63,543 nt of DNA from PNAI01 sp035574295 (GCA_035574295.1 DATLYX010000015.1:1-63543); one strand, 5' to 3'; positions 16,038 to 24,782 are shown, counted from the stretch's first letter. Program-made: numbers and translations. The notes: a model not told the origin generated them from the letters alone.

Positions 16038-17647
16038 AGTTCGGGCCGGTGAGACCTGCGGAGGCGCTCGGGGCGGTTGCGGTGCATACCATCCGCCAGG
16101 GCACGCTGGTGTTGAAGAAAGGCACGGTGATCGGACCTGCGGAAGTGGCGGCGCTGGAGGCGGCCGGCATCGCACAGATCACGGTCGCGCGCATCGAAGC
16201 GGGCGATGTGTCGGAGGACGAGGCCGCAGCGGCGATCGCCATGGCGGTGGCGGGTGAGGGAGTGCGCGTCGATCCGGCCTTCACGGGACGTGCCAATCTG
16301 TTCGCCAAGACGGCCGGGGTGCTCGTGGTCGAGCGCGAAGCGATTGATGCGCTCAACCGCGTGGACGAGGCCATCACCTTTGCGACGCTGCCGGCGTTCA
16401 AGCCGGTGGTCGCCGGCGAGATGGTAGCAACGGTCAAGATCATCCCCTTCGCGGTGAGCCGGGAGGCGCAGCAGAAGGCGCTGCAAGAGGCCGCAAAGCC
16501 GCTGGTGCGGGTCGCGCCTTACAAGATCAAGAAAATTGGCGTGGTCTCCACGCTCTTGCCCGGGCTTGCGGGGAAGGTGGTGGAGAAGACCATCAAGGTG
16601 ACGCAGGATCGGCTTGCGCCGACTGGCGCCAACGTCATCGCCGAACGCCGCGTGCCGCACGAGCAGGGCGCGCTGGCAAAGGCGATCGAGGAGGTGTTGA
16701 AGGCGGGCGCGGAGCTCGTGGTGGTGTTCGGCGCCTCGGCCATCGCGGACCGGCGCGACGTGATCCCGGCAGCGCTCGAATCCGTCGGCGGCCGAGTCGA
16801 GCATTTCGGCATGCCGGTCGATCCCGGCAACCTTATGATGATCGGCAGCGCGGCCGGGCGGCCGGTGCTCGGTGCGCCGGGCTGCGCGCGCTCGCCCAAG
16901 GAGAACGGCTTCGATTGGGTGCTGATGCGGCTCTTGGCCGGCCTTCCCGTGACGCGCGATGACATCACCGGCATGGGCGTGGGCGGCCTGCTGATGGAGA
17001 TCGTGACGCGGCCGCAGCCGCGCGAGGAACCGAAGCCGGACGGCCGCCGCATCGCCGCGATCATCCTGGCGGCGGGCCGCTCGACCCGCATGGGCGGGCC
17101 GAACAAGCTGCTCGCCGAGATCTCCGGCAAGCCGCTGGTGCGCATCGCGGCGGAAGAAGCCTTGGCGTCGCGCGCGCGGCCGGTCATCGTGGTGACCGGA
17201 CACGAGCGCGAGCGCGTCGAGGAGGCGCTCAAGGGCCTCGATGTGCGCCGCGTGTACAATCCGAATTTCGTTGCCGGACTTTCAACCTCGCTCAAGGCGG
17301 GGCTCGCGGCACTGCCGGACGATGCCGACGGTGCCATCGTTTGTCTCGGCGACATGCCGCAGGTGCGGGCTGCGCTAATCGATCGGCTGATCGCGGCGTT
17401 CGACCCCGAGCGCGGGGCGCTGGTGGTGGTGCCGACGATCGACGGCAAGCGCGGCAATCCGGTGGTGTGGTCGCGGCGCTTCTTCTCCGAGCTCGTGGCG
17501 CTCGAAGGCGACGTCGGGGCGCGGCATCTGATCGGCCGCTATCAGGAAGCGGTGGTGGAGGTGCCGGTCGAGGACAAGGCGGCGCTCGTTGACGTTGACA
17601 CTCCGGAAGCGCTGAAGGCGGTCAAGGCCGAAATCGAAGGCCGCTGA
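16034..17647 (+). CDS. fusion of molybdopterin-binding (MoCF) domain and MobA-like nucleotidyltransferase
   Basis: 537 residues in two parts. Residues 1-335 form a MoeA/MoaB-like molybdopterin-binding region (KIKKIGVVSTLLPG, VVVFGASAIADRRDVIPAAL, GMPVDPGNLMMIG). Residues ~340-537 form a MobA/MocA-type NTP transferase (ILAAGRSTRMGGPNK, IVCLGDMPQV, GKRGNPVVWSRRFF). The likely role is attaching CMP to molybdopterin to give the cytosine dinucleotide cofactor that this enzyme class uses, then passing it through XdhC. It ends the 4-bp-overlap chain of maturation genes. CMP rather than GMP specificity is inferred from context. Confidence 0.87.
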   Translation: MKFGPVRPAEALGAVAVHTIRQGTLVLKKGTVIGPAEVAALEAAGIAQITVARIEAGDVSEDEAAAAIAMAVAGEGVRVDPAFTGRANLFAKTAGVLVVEREAIDALNRVDEAITFATLPAFKPVVAGEMVATVKIIPFAVSREAQQKALQEAAKPLVRVAPYKIKKIGVVSTLLPGLAGKVVEKTIKVTQDRLAPTGANVIAERRVPHEQGALAKAIEEVLKAGAELVVVFGASAIADRRDVIPAALESVGGRVEHFGMPVDPGNLMMIGSAAGRPVLGAPGCARSPKENGFDWVLMRLLAGLPVTRDDITGMGVGGLLMEIVTRPQPREEPKPDGRRIAAIILAAGRSTRMGGPNKLLAEISGKPLVRIAAEEALASRARPVIVVTGHERERVEEALKGLDVRRVYNPNFVAGLSTSLKAGLAALPDDADGAIVCLGDMPQVRAALIDRLIAAFDPERGALVVVPTIDGKRGNPVVWSRRFFSELVALEGDVGARHLIGRYQEAVVEVPVEDKAALVDVDTPEALKAVKAEIEGR

Positions 17648-17757
17648 AAATCCCTCCGTAGTCAATAGGTTATTGAGGTCGCGGGCCGCAACCCGCGCAA
17701 CCCTTGGGGAGGGCCCGCGACGCTGCCTTGCCAAGCGTCTTGCAGCACCATAGACTA

Positions 17758-17775
17758 TGACTGACTGGTCAGTCA
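17758..17775. promoter_or_regulatory. TetR-type operator
   Basis: TGACTGACTGGTCAGTCA is an inverted repeat with perfect 8-bp arms around a 2-bp centre, 37 bp before the tetR-family start. It has the shape of operators bound by TetR/AcrR repressors (TGACTGGTCA core). It probably provides autoregulation of the regulator and its exporter operon. Confidence 0.75.
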
Positions 17776-17812
17776 TATTCTGCGGCCAAAGCGGAGAAGC
17801 CTCGGAGCCGAG

Positions 17813-18523
17813 ATGACGAAAGCTCAGACCAGAGGTAAGGCGGCGCTTCGGAAACCTGCGCCGGCACCGGGACATGGTGCGGGAACAAAGTCCGCCGTAC
17901 CCAGCCGAAAGGTGGCGCGCGGTCGGCGTCCGAAGGCCGGGACAGCGCGGCGCGATGCCATTTTGCGGGCGGCGCTCGAAGAGTTTTCCGCGCACGGGTT
18001 TGAGGCGGCGCGGCTCGACGACGTGGCGCGGCGCGCCGGAATCGCCAAGGGCACGATCTACCTCTATTTCCGCGACAAGGAGGCGCTGTTTCAGGAGCTT
18101 GTGCGCACGGAGATGTCGCCGGTGGTCGGCACGCTGGAGCAGGTCGCCCATGTGGATGCCCCGATCCGGACGGTTGCCGAGCAATTCATCGAGCTGTTCG
18201 TGCGCGAAGTCGTGGAGACGCACCGCAAGGATGTGATGCGGCTCGTGCTCAGCGAGGGGCCGAGGTTTCCCAAACTTGCCGAGTTCTATTATCGCGAAGT
18301 GCTGTCACGGGCGCTGATCGCGGTGCGCGGACTGTTGCAAAGAGCGATGGCGAGCGGGGAGATCGGCAACGATGTGCTGTTGCGCTTTCCGCAACTGGTG
18401 GCGGCGCCGGCGGTCGTCGCCATTCTCTGGCGGGCGCTGTTCGATCGCTTCGAGCCGCTCGATGTGCGCGCGATGCTGCGTGCGCATTTCGATCTCGTCT
18501 TCGGCGGGGAACACAGGCCATGA
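17813..18523 (+). CDS. TetR/AcrR family transcriptional regulator
   Basis: 236 residues. The helix-turn-helix region is RRDAILRAALEEFSAHGFE...LDDVARRAGIAKGTIYLYF (about residues 47-86), the usual TetR signature; the first 40 residues are a basic, disordered extension. The C-terminal ligand domain resembles TetR_C regulators of efflux pumps. It is preceded by a strong palindromic operator and overlaps the membrane fusion gene by 4 bp (ATGA), so it is likely to repress its own operon and be released by an exported compound. Confidence 0.92.
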   Translation: MTKAQTRGKAALRKPAPAPGHGAGTKSAVPSRKVARGRRPKAGTARRDAILRAALEEFSAHGFEAARLDDVARRAGIAKGTIYLYFRDKEALFQELVRTEMSPVVGTLEQVAHVDAPIRTVAEQFIELFVREVVETHRKDVMRLVLSEGPRFPKLAEFYYREVLSRALIAVRGLLQRAMASGEIGNDVLLRFPQLVAAPAVVAILWRALFDRFEPLDVRAMLRAHFDLVFGGEHRP

Positions 18524-19278
18524 GCGGGTTTCGCCTCCTCGCCACGTTGGCGGCGGCGCTCGGGCTTGCGGCCTGCAGCGGGTCGAACGAGCGCACGTTT
18601 CAGGGTTGGGTGGAAGCGGATCTGATCTTCGTCAGCCCTTACGAGATGGGCCGCATCGAGACGTTGGCGGTGCGCGAAGGAGATATGGTGGCCACGGGCG
18701 CGGTGTTGTTCACCCTTGATGCCGATCTGCAACAGGCAGACGTGGCGGTGCAGCAGGCGGCGCTGATCAATGCGCAGCACGACTACGAGCGCGCCAAGGC
18801 GTTGCGCGAGAGCGCGACCGGCACGCAAAAGGCGCTCGATGATGCGATCGCGGCGCTGCGCTCGGCGGAGGCGCGGCTTGCCTCTGCACAAGCGCGGCTC
18901 CTGCGACGACAGGTGTTCAGCCCGGTTTCGGGTACGGTGCAACAAATCTATTTTCGCGCCGGCGAAACCGTGCCGGCGGGCCGGCCGGTGCTGGCGCTGC
19001 TGCCGCCGGGAAACATCAAGCTGCGGTTCTTCGTGCCGGAGCCGGTGTTGTCGAAGATCGCGCTCGGACAATCGGTGCGTGTCACCTGCGACGGCTGCCC
19101 GAATGACATCGTGGCGCAGGTGAGCTTCGTCTCCCGCAGCTCGGAATTCACGCCGCCGGTGATTTACAGCCTCGAGGAGCGCAGCAAGCTCGTTTACCTG
19201 ATCGAGGCACGCACGGAAAAAACGGAAAATCTGCGCGTGGGCCAGCCGGTGACGGTGACGCTGGAGGAGAGGCCGTGA
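18520..19278 (+). CDS. lipoprotein HlyD-family periplasmic adaptor
   Basis: 252-residue membrane-fusion protein linking an ABC exporter to the outer envelope. The leader MSGFRLLATLAAALGLAAC ends in a lipobox, so it should be lipid-anchored. The lipoyl half-motif VEADLIFVSPYEMGRIETL and VREGDMVATGAVLF is followed by a short coiled coil (QQADVAVQQAALINAQHDYE onward, ~70-125), then FSPVSGTVQQIYFRAGETV and a beta-barrel. It overlaps the regulator before it and the ATPase after it by 4 bp each. Confidence 0.9.
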   Translation: MSGFRLLATLAAALGLAACSGSNERTFQGWVEADLIFVSPYEMGRIETLAVREGDMVATGAVLFTLDADLQQADVAVQQAALINAQHDYERAKALRESATGTQKALDDAIAALRSAEARLASAQARLLRRQVFSPVSGTVQQIYFRAGETVPAGRPVLALLPPGNIKLRFFVPEPVLSKIALGQSVRVTCDGCPNDIVAQVSFVSRSSEFTPPVIYSLEERSKLVYLIEARTEKTENLRVGQPVTVTLEERP

Positions 19279-20222
19279 ACGGCGCGCCGGACATCGTCAT
19301 CCCGGACATCGTCATCGACGTCTCCGGCCTGACCAAGCGGTTCAACGGCCGGGCGGTGGTGCGCAATCTCTCGCTGAAAGTGAAACGCGGCACGATCTAT
19401 GGCTTCCTAGGGCCGAACGGCTCGGGCAAGACCACCACCATCCGCATGCTCTGCGGCCTGCTCACGCCGGACGAAGGCAGCGGCACCACGCTCGGCTTCG
19501 ACATCCGCACCGAGACGGAAAAGATCAAGCGGCGCGTCGGATACATGACGCAGCGGTTCAGCCTCTACGACGATCTGTCGGTGCGCGAGAATCTGGAGTT
19601 CGTGGGCCGCATCTACGGCATGCCGGATCCGGAGGCTGCGGCGCGCAGGATGATCGCGCACCTCGGCCTCGAGGGACGCGAGAATCAGCTTGCGGGCACG
19701 CTCTCGGGCGGCTGGAAGCAGCGGCTGTCGCTCGGCGCCTGCACCTTGCCGGAACCGGAATTGCTGCTGCTCGATGAGCCGACCGCGGGCGTCGATCCGC
19801 GCGCGCGGCGGGAGTTTTGGAACGAAATCCACGCGCTCGCGGCGCAGGGGCTGACCGCGCTCGTGTCCACCCACTACATGGACGAGGCGGAGCGATGTCA
19901 CGAAATCGCCTATATCGCCTTCGGCGAGCTTTTGGCGCACGGCACGGTCGATGAGGTTTTGCGCGCGGCGCATCTCACCACTTACAGCGTGACCGGCGAA
20001 AACCTGATGCAGCTTTCCGCGGCGCTTGAAAAGACGCCCGGTGTGGACACGGTCGCGCCGTTCGGCTCTAGCCTGCACGTGTCGGGCCGCGACCGCGCGG
20101 CGCTCGAAGCCGCGATCGCGGCGTACCGTAACGATCCCAAACTCCAGTGGTCGATGATCACACCGTCGCTGGAAGACGTGTTCATCGGGCTTATGGCGAA
20201 GGCCAGGGACAATTTCCAATGA
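19275..20222 (+). CDS. ABC exporter ATP-binding protein
   Basis: 315-residue single nucleotide-binding protein. Walker A GPNGSGKTTT near residue 46, Q-loop YMTQRFSLYDDLS, signature LSGGWKQRLSLG near 142, Walker B LLLLDEPTAGVDPRARREFW near 162 and switch His in VSTHYMDEAERC. The C-terminal ~80 residues are the DUF4162-like tail of drug/antibiotic ATPases (CcmA type). GTG start overlaps the adaptor stop. It powers the ABC-2 permease encoded next. Confidence 0.95.
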   Translation: MNGAPDIVIPDIVIDVSGLTKRFNGRAVVRNLSLKVKRGTIYGFLGPNGSGKTTTIRMLCGLLTPDEGSGTTLGFDIRTETEKIKRRVGYMTQRFSLYDDLSVRENLEFVGRIYGMPDPEAAARRMIAHLGLEGRENQLAGTLSGGWKQRLSLGACTLPEPELLLLDEPTAGVDPRARREFWNEIHALAAQGLTALVSTHYMDEAERCHEIAYIAFGELLAHGTVDEVLRAAHLTTYSVTGENLMQLSAALEKTPGVDTVAPFGSSLHVSGRDRAALEAAIAAYRNDPKLQWSMITPSLEDVFIGLMAKARDNFQ

Positions 20223-21361
20223 AGGCTCTGTTGCGCGAAAGGGCAGTGGGGTTCTGGCGGCGCGTGGGCGCCATGATGCGCAAGGAATTCGTGCAGCTCA
20301 GGCGCGACCGGGTGACATTTGCCACTATCGTCACCATCCCGATCATGCAGCTCGTCCTGTTCGGCTACGCCATCAACATGACGCCGCGCGGGTTGCCGAC
20401 CGCGGTGCTGTTGCAGGAGCACAGCGACGTGGGACGGTCGGTTCTGAAGGCGCTGGAGAACACCAAATATTTTAAGATCACCCATCAGGTGCACGACGAG
20501 GCGGAGTTCGACCGGCTGCTCGCGTCGGGGGAGGTGTTGTTCGCCGTGGAAATTCCGCGCGGGTTCGAACGGGCGGTGCGGCGCGGCGATCGGCCGGCGA
20601 TTCTCATGGCCGCGGATGCCACCGACCCGGTGGCGACGAGTTCAGCGCTCGCCACACTCGGCAACCTGGTGCAGACCGCGCTGCGCAACGATCGCGCCAT
20701 TCCCGATGTCGGGCCGATGCCGTTCGAGATCCGCCAGCACGCGCGCTACAACCCGGCGGGATCGAGCCAGCTCAACATCGTGCCGGGGCTGATGGGCACG
20801 ATCCTGACGCTGACCATGTTGATCTTCACGGCGCTCTCCGTCACCCGTGAGGTCGAACGCGGCACGATGGAAAGTTTGTTGTCAATGCCGATCACGCCAC
20901 TCGAAATTATGCTCGGGAAGATCGTGCCCTACGTGCTGATCGGCTTCTTCCAGGCGGTATTCATCGTGCTGGCAGGGGTGGTCCTGTTCAATGTGCCGAT
21001 CATCGGCGACCTTGCGCTGCTCGCGCTGCTCACCACGCTGTTCATCGCCACCAACCTCGCCATTGGCTACACGTTCTCGACCCTGGCGCAGAACCAACTG
21101 CAGGCGGTGCAGATGGCGATGATGTTCTTCCTGCCCAATATCCTGATGTCGGGGTTCGCCTTCCCTTTCCTCGGCATGCCGCAATGGGCGCAGTGGCTCG
21201 CCGAATGGCTCCCGCTCACGCACTACATCCGCATCGTGCGCGCCATCATGCTCAAAGGTTCGACGATGAGCGACCTGCATTACGATGCGCTGGCGCTCGT
21301 CGGATTGATGCTGATCGCGATGGTGGTGGCGGTGACCCGGTTCCGCCGCACGCTGGATTGA
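20219..21361 (+). CDS. ABC-2 type permease
   Basis: 380-residue membrane permease. One N-terminal membrane segment (VTFATIVTIPIMQLVLFGYAI) is followed by a long periplasmic domain (~60-180) and then five membrane segments beginning VPGLMGTILTLTMLIFTALS, with the ABC-2 signature REVERGTMESLLSMPITPLEIMLGKI. YhhJ/YbhR-type exporters look like this. The ATG overlaps the ATPase stop by 4 bp. A single permease suggests a homodimer. No outer-membrane channel gene is nearby. Confidence 0.93.
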   Translation: MKALLRERAVGFWRRVGAMMRKEFVQLRRDRVTFATIVTIPIMQLVLFGYAINMTPRGLPTAVLLQEHSDVGRSVLKALENTKYFKITHQVHDEAEFDRLLASGEVLFAVEIPRGFERAVRRGDRPAILMAADATDPVATSSALATLGNLVQTALRNDRAIPDVGPMPFEIRQHARYNPAGSSQLNIVPGLMGTILTLTMLIFTALSVTREVERGTMESLLSMPITPLEIMLGKIVPYVLIGFFQAVFIVLAGVVLFNVPIIGDLALLALLTTLFIATNLAIGYTFSTLAQNQLQAVQMAMMFFLPNILMSGFAFPFLGMPQWAQWLAEWLPLTHYIRIVRAIMLKGSTMSDLHYDALALVGLMLIAMVVAVTRFRRTLD

Positions 21362-21370
21362 TGCGGGGCC

Positions 21371-21391
21371 GCGCGGCGCTCATCGCCGCGC
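21371..21391. terminator. hairpin between convergent genes
   Basis: GCGCGGCG / CGCCGCGC with a 5-nt loop lies where the permease and BcsS genes converge. No U-tract on either side, so termination is only inferred from position. Confidence 0.4.
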
Positions 21392-22252
21392 GAGCACGCT
21401 CAGGCGCAGGTAAGTGCCGGAGCGTCGGTCGTTGTCGCTCGCATAACCCAAAGCGGCAGACCATTCGCGGTCGGCGAAGCGGAACGCCGTGATGTGTGCG
21501 CCGAAGCGGGCGTGGACGTAAGGATCGGTGCGATAGATCTGGGCTTCGGGGCCGATGTAGAACCGGTCGAACAGGCGCCAGCCGTAGGCCACTCGCGCGT
21601 ATTCGCCGGCGCCGATGGAGGACGCCGAACCGTCGGCGGCGAGCATCGTGCCTACGCTCGGCTCGTACCACAGTTCGAATCCCGCCCGCAGTCCCACATG
21701 GCGACCGTTGAGGCGCGATTGTGGATCGTTGGGCAGGAGACGGAAGTGATGTAAGTCGAGGCCCGCGAAGACCACAAGGTCGACCGCGCCACGCTTGAAG
21801 CGCCAGCCGGGCAGGGCGGCGAGCGAATATTGGCGGCCGATCACTTCCAGGTCGTTCAGCGCGCCGGAACGGTAGCGATAGACTCCGCCGCTCGCCAAGA
21901 GCTTGAGTACAAAGCCCTCGCTGTCCAGGCCGCGGGAAGACCACAAAACGCCGCCGTGAGCGAACGCCCACTGCGGCCATAAATCGCTGCCGGAAAAATA
22001 AAGAAAGCGATGCGTCGCACCGTTGTGGCGGCGCCCTGGCGCGGCAGCGGACGGCGGGCTCGGCGCCGGCAGCAGCCACGGCAATTCCAGCCAAGACAGT
22101 GAAAGTAAACTTTGCAGCCAGGCGTCCGGGGCAGGGCGCGGCGTCTCCACGTCAGGGGCCCGACGCCCGGCCATCGGCATCTCGGCGGCCGCCGGGCCGC
22201 TCCATGACGAGCCCACAACGAATACAACCGCGACGCACCGAATCCAGCGCAA
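21380..22252 (-). CDS. bcsS: BcsS-like cellulose biosynthesis-associated outer membrane protein
   Basis: 290 residues with a signal peptide (MRWIRCVAVVFVVGSSWSG...AAA) from a TTG start. After a Pro-rich linker there is a beta-rich domain: YFSGSDLWPQWAFAHGGVLW, GLDSEGFVLKLLASGGVYRY, GRQYSLAALPGWRF, VFAGLDLHHFRL, GRHVGLRAGFELWYEP, GWRLFDRFYIGPEAQ. This ordered set recalls BcsS proteins of Rhizobiales. No cellulose synthase genes are in the window, so its link to cellulose is from family memory only. Divergent from the MFS gene, with 164 bp between the starts. Confidence 0.78.
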   Translation of the reverse strand: MRWIRCVAVVFVVGSSWSGPAAAEMPMAGRRAPDVETPRPAPDAWLQSLLSLSWLELPWLLPAPSPPSAAAPGRRHNGATHRFLYFSGSDLWPQWAFAHGGVLWSSRGLDSEGFVLKLLASGGVYRYRSGALNDLEVIGRQYSLAALPGWRFKRGAVDLVVFAGLDLHHFRLLPNDPQSRLNGRHVGLRAGFELWYEPSVGTMLAADGSASSIGAGEYARVAYGWRLFDRFYIGPEAQIYRTDPYVHARFGAHITAFRFADREWSAALGYASDNDRRSGTYLRLSVLARR

Positions 22253-22416
22253 CGTTTAATCCCGCCCGGAAGGACGGCACGCCGCACACCGTCAAGGCCG
22301 CGCCCAAAGTGTATGCCAGCCATGCGCAAAGTCGACGAAAAAATCGATGGGATCGGACGTGTCAACCGGCCGGAAACCGGGTATATGCTTGAAACATTGC
22401 TGAGGCGGATTCTCGG

Positions 22417-23643
22417 ATGGCGGTCACCAGCATCCAGATGAGCGAGGACGGACGGCGGCGCGTCTCGATCGGCTTTCTCAATTTTGCGCACGGCCTCGAC
22501 CACTACGTGATGCTGATCTTTGCGACGGTGGTGATCGGGCTTGCGCTGGAATACAAGCGTCCGTACGACGAGCTGATCGCTCTCAGCACCGCCTCGTTCT
22601 TTGCGTTCGGCATCTTTTCTCTCCCGGCAGGATGGCTCGCCGACCGTTGGAGCCGGCGCAACATGATGGCGGCGTTCTTCCTCGGCTGCGGCGTTGCCCT
22701 TGCCGCGGCTGCGCTGTCGCCCAACCTGCCGATGTTGGCGGGGGCGCTGTTCGTGCTCGGGGTGTTTGCCGCGATCTACCACCCGGTGGGCACCGCGATG
22801 GTGGTCGGAGCGGCAAAGCATCGCGGTCGGACGCTGGCGCTCAACGGGGTGTGCGGCAACCTCGGCGTGGCGCTCGCGGCGGGGATCACCGCCGAGCTGA
22901 TCGCCTGGGTGGGCTGGCGCGGCGCGTTCATGGTGCCGGCCGTGGTATGCATCCTGACCGGCCTCGCCTATCTCGCGCTCGTGCCCGACGATCGGCATCG
23001 CACCACGGAGCGCAGCGTGGCGCCCGACGTGCGGCTTGCGCCATGGGTGGCGGCGGCGGTGTTCGGGCTGTTCATCATCATCGCCATGAGCGCGGGGCTC
23101 GTGTTCAACACTGTGACCATCGCGCTGCCCAAGATCATCGACGAGCGTCTTGGCGAGGGCATCTCAATCACCTGGGTGGGCCGGATAGCGACCGCGGTGT
23201 TCCTGTGCGGCGCGATCGCACAGCTCATGGTGGGCCGTATCGTCGAAAGATATCCGCCGCATCTGGTGTTCGCCGTGGTGGCGCTCATGCAATTCGTCGG
23301 CGTGGTGTGGACGGCGGTTGCCGGCGGCATGCTGCTGGTGGCGGCGCTCGCGGTGGCGCTGGCGGCGATCTACGCGCAAGTGACGGTGAACGACCTTGTG
23401 ATCGCGCGCTATACGGCCGACGCCTGGCGCGGGCGCGTCTATGCGGTACGCTATTTCGTCACCTACATCATCTCCGGCGTGGCGGTGTCGATGATCGCGC
23501 TGCTCTACGGCCGCGGCGGGTTCGATCTGGTGCTCGCGGTGACCGCCGTGGTGGCGTTCGGTTTCGTGGTTGGCACGGCGGCGGTGGCGTATCTCGTCCA
23601 CGATGTGGAACGCACGCGGCGGTTCGCACAACCGGCGGAGTAG
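22417..23643 (+). CDS. MFS transporter, fosmidomycin-resistance-like
   Basis: 408-residue 12-helix transporter. FAIYHPVG-type motif (VFAAIYHPVGTAMVVG) and the helix 2/3 loop GWLADRWSRRNMM place it near the Fsr/YfkF part of the major facilitator superfamily; RGRVYAVRYFVTYIISG is seen in the second half. Substrate unknown. It ends 12 bp before the stop of the convergent DUF72 gene. The ATG follows a GAGGCGGA ribosome site. Confidence 0.87.
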   Translation: MAVTSIQMSEDGRRRVSIGFLNFAHGLDHYVMLIFATVVIGLALEYKRPYDELIALSTASFFAFGIFSLPAGWLADRWSRRNMMAAFFLGCGVALAAAALSPNLPMLAGALFVLGVFAAIYHPVGTAMVVGAAKHRGRTLALNGVCGNLGVALAAGITAELIAWVGWRGAFMVPAVVCILTGLAYLALVPDDRHRTTERSVAPDVRLAPWVAAAVFGLFIIIAMSAGLVFNTVTIALPKIIDERLGEGISITWVGRIATAVFLCGAIAQLMVGRIVERYPPHLVFAVVALMQFVGVVWTAVAGGMLLVAALAVALAAIYAQVTVNDLVIARYTADAWRGRVYAVRYFVTYIISGVAVSMIALLYGRGGFDLVLAVTAVVAFGFVVGTAAVAYLVHDVERTRRFAQPAE

Positions 23644-23655
23644 TCGGGGACTCAA

Positions 23656-24468
23656 TCAACCCTTCAATTGCTCGATGAGCGTCATGGCCGCGGCGGGGGC
23701 TCGCAGCTTGCCCTCGTGGATGACATAAGCGAACACGTCGCGCAGACCACTCTTCTTGGCAGTGGCGGACAGGCGCGGCAGATCGGCTGGCGCGCCGCCT
23801 TGGGCCCATTCGCGCAGCCGAGCGGCCCATGCATTCAAGGCCGTCGGCGGATAGGCGGTGGGGATGGTGTCCTTGCCCTGCTGGAGCCGGACATAGACGA
23901 AATCGCCGGTGACGTCGGCGATGTTGGGATACCTGGCGTGATCGGTGTAGACGACCGGGGTCGAGAATTTGCGCAACAGGGCGACGAAGGCCGGGGTCTT
24001 GAAGCTGTCGTGGCGGACTTCCACCACATGTCGGAGCTGCCGACTGTCGAAACGTTCGGGCAACAATTCGAGGAAGGCGCCGAAGTCCGCTTCGTCGAAC
24101 TTTTTTGTCGGCGCAAATTGCCAGAGAATGGGGCCGAGACGATCGCCAAGCTCGGTGGGGCCGGAATCCAAAAAGCGCTTGATCGAGTTGCCGGCTTCCT
24201 TCAGCACCCGGCGGTTGGTGGCGAAGCGCGGTCCTTTCAGTGAGAACACGAATCCGTCCGGCACCTCGCGTGCCCATTTGGCAAACGTTGACGGCGCCTG
24301 CGTGCGGTAGAAGGTGCTGTTGACTTCGATGGACGTGAGGCGGGCGCTTGCGTAGGCGAGCTCCTGCGCGTGCGGTAATCCTTTCGGATAGAATACGCCG
24401 CGCCACGGCTCGAAGGTCCAGCCGCCGATGCCGATGCGAATTGCGCCTTGCGTCTTGCGGCGTGTCAT
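23656..24468 (-). CDS. DUF72 (YecE-like) TIM-barrel protein
   Basis: 270 residues starting MTRRKTQGAIRIGIGGWTFEPWRG. The hallmarks of DUF72 are present: GVFYPKGL, YASARLTSIEVNSTFYRT, PDGFVFSLKGPRF, ILWQFAPTKKFD, VEVRHDSF, YTDHARYPNIADVTGDFVYVRL. Function of the family is not established; a nuclease-like or metal-binding TIM barrel has been suggested. Monocistronic by position. Confidence 0.92.
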   Translation of the reverse strand: MTRRKTQGAIRIGIGGWTFEPWRGVFYPKGLPHAQELAYASARLTSIEVNSTFYRTQAPSTFAKWAREVPDGFVFSLKGPRFATNRRVLKEAGNSIKRFLDSGPTELGDRLGPILWQFAPTKKFDEADFGAFLELLPERFDSRQLRHVVEVRHDSFKTPAFVALLRKFSTPVVYTDHARYPNIADVTGDFVYVRLQQGKDTIPTAYPPTALNAWAARLREWAQGGAPADLPRLSATAKKSGLRDVFAYVIHEGKLRAPAAAMTLIEQLKG

Positions 24469-24782
24469 GGCGCGGTCCGAATGCGCACAGGGCGCAATAA
24501 TGACATAAAGTCGCAGTGCGGTAACTTACTGACTCATAGTGAGATTAAGCAGTCGAAGGAAATTTTGCGGCTGACATTATTGTGTCATATGCGGCAGCTA
24601 CATACTTTATTCGATCAAGGTGAGCCGATGCCGCGAGGCGCGGCTTGCTGATGACGGCCACGATGAGTGTGTGACGCCGGATGTACGCGCACCTCTCGTT
24701 CGTGGTCGTACGTTTTGTGCTGCGTCATGCAAAGGAAAGGCCCGGGTTTCCCCGGGCCTTCGTGTTTTGCCGGAGTATGGAC
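24469..24782. other. intergenic region with palindrome and groEL terminator
   Basis: 314 bp without a credible gene. It lies between the start of the DUF72 gene and the end of groEL, both minus strand. A locally AT-rich stretch around 24490-24610 contains the inverted repeat TGACATTATTGTGTCA (24572-24587), and a related AATAATGACATAA lies at about 24495-24507; this looks like the promoter/operator area of the DUF72 gene. The groEL terminator is at its right end. Confidence 0.6.
24737..24760 (-). terminator. intrinsic terminator of groESL
   Basis: Perfect 10-bp stem AAGGCCCGGG / CCCGGGCCTT with a 4-nt loop, followed on the minus strand by TTTCCTTT, 23 nt after the groEL stop. On the plus strand it is followed by CGTGTTTT, so it may be bidirectional. 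Confidence 0.85.
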
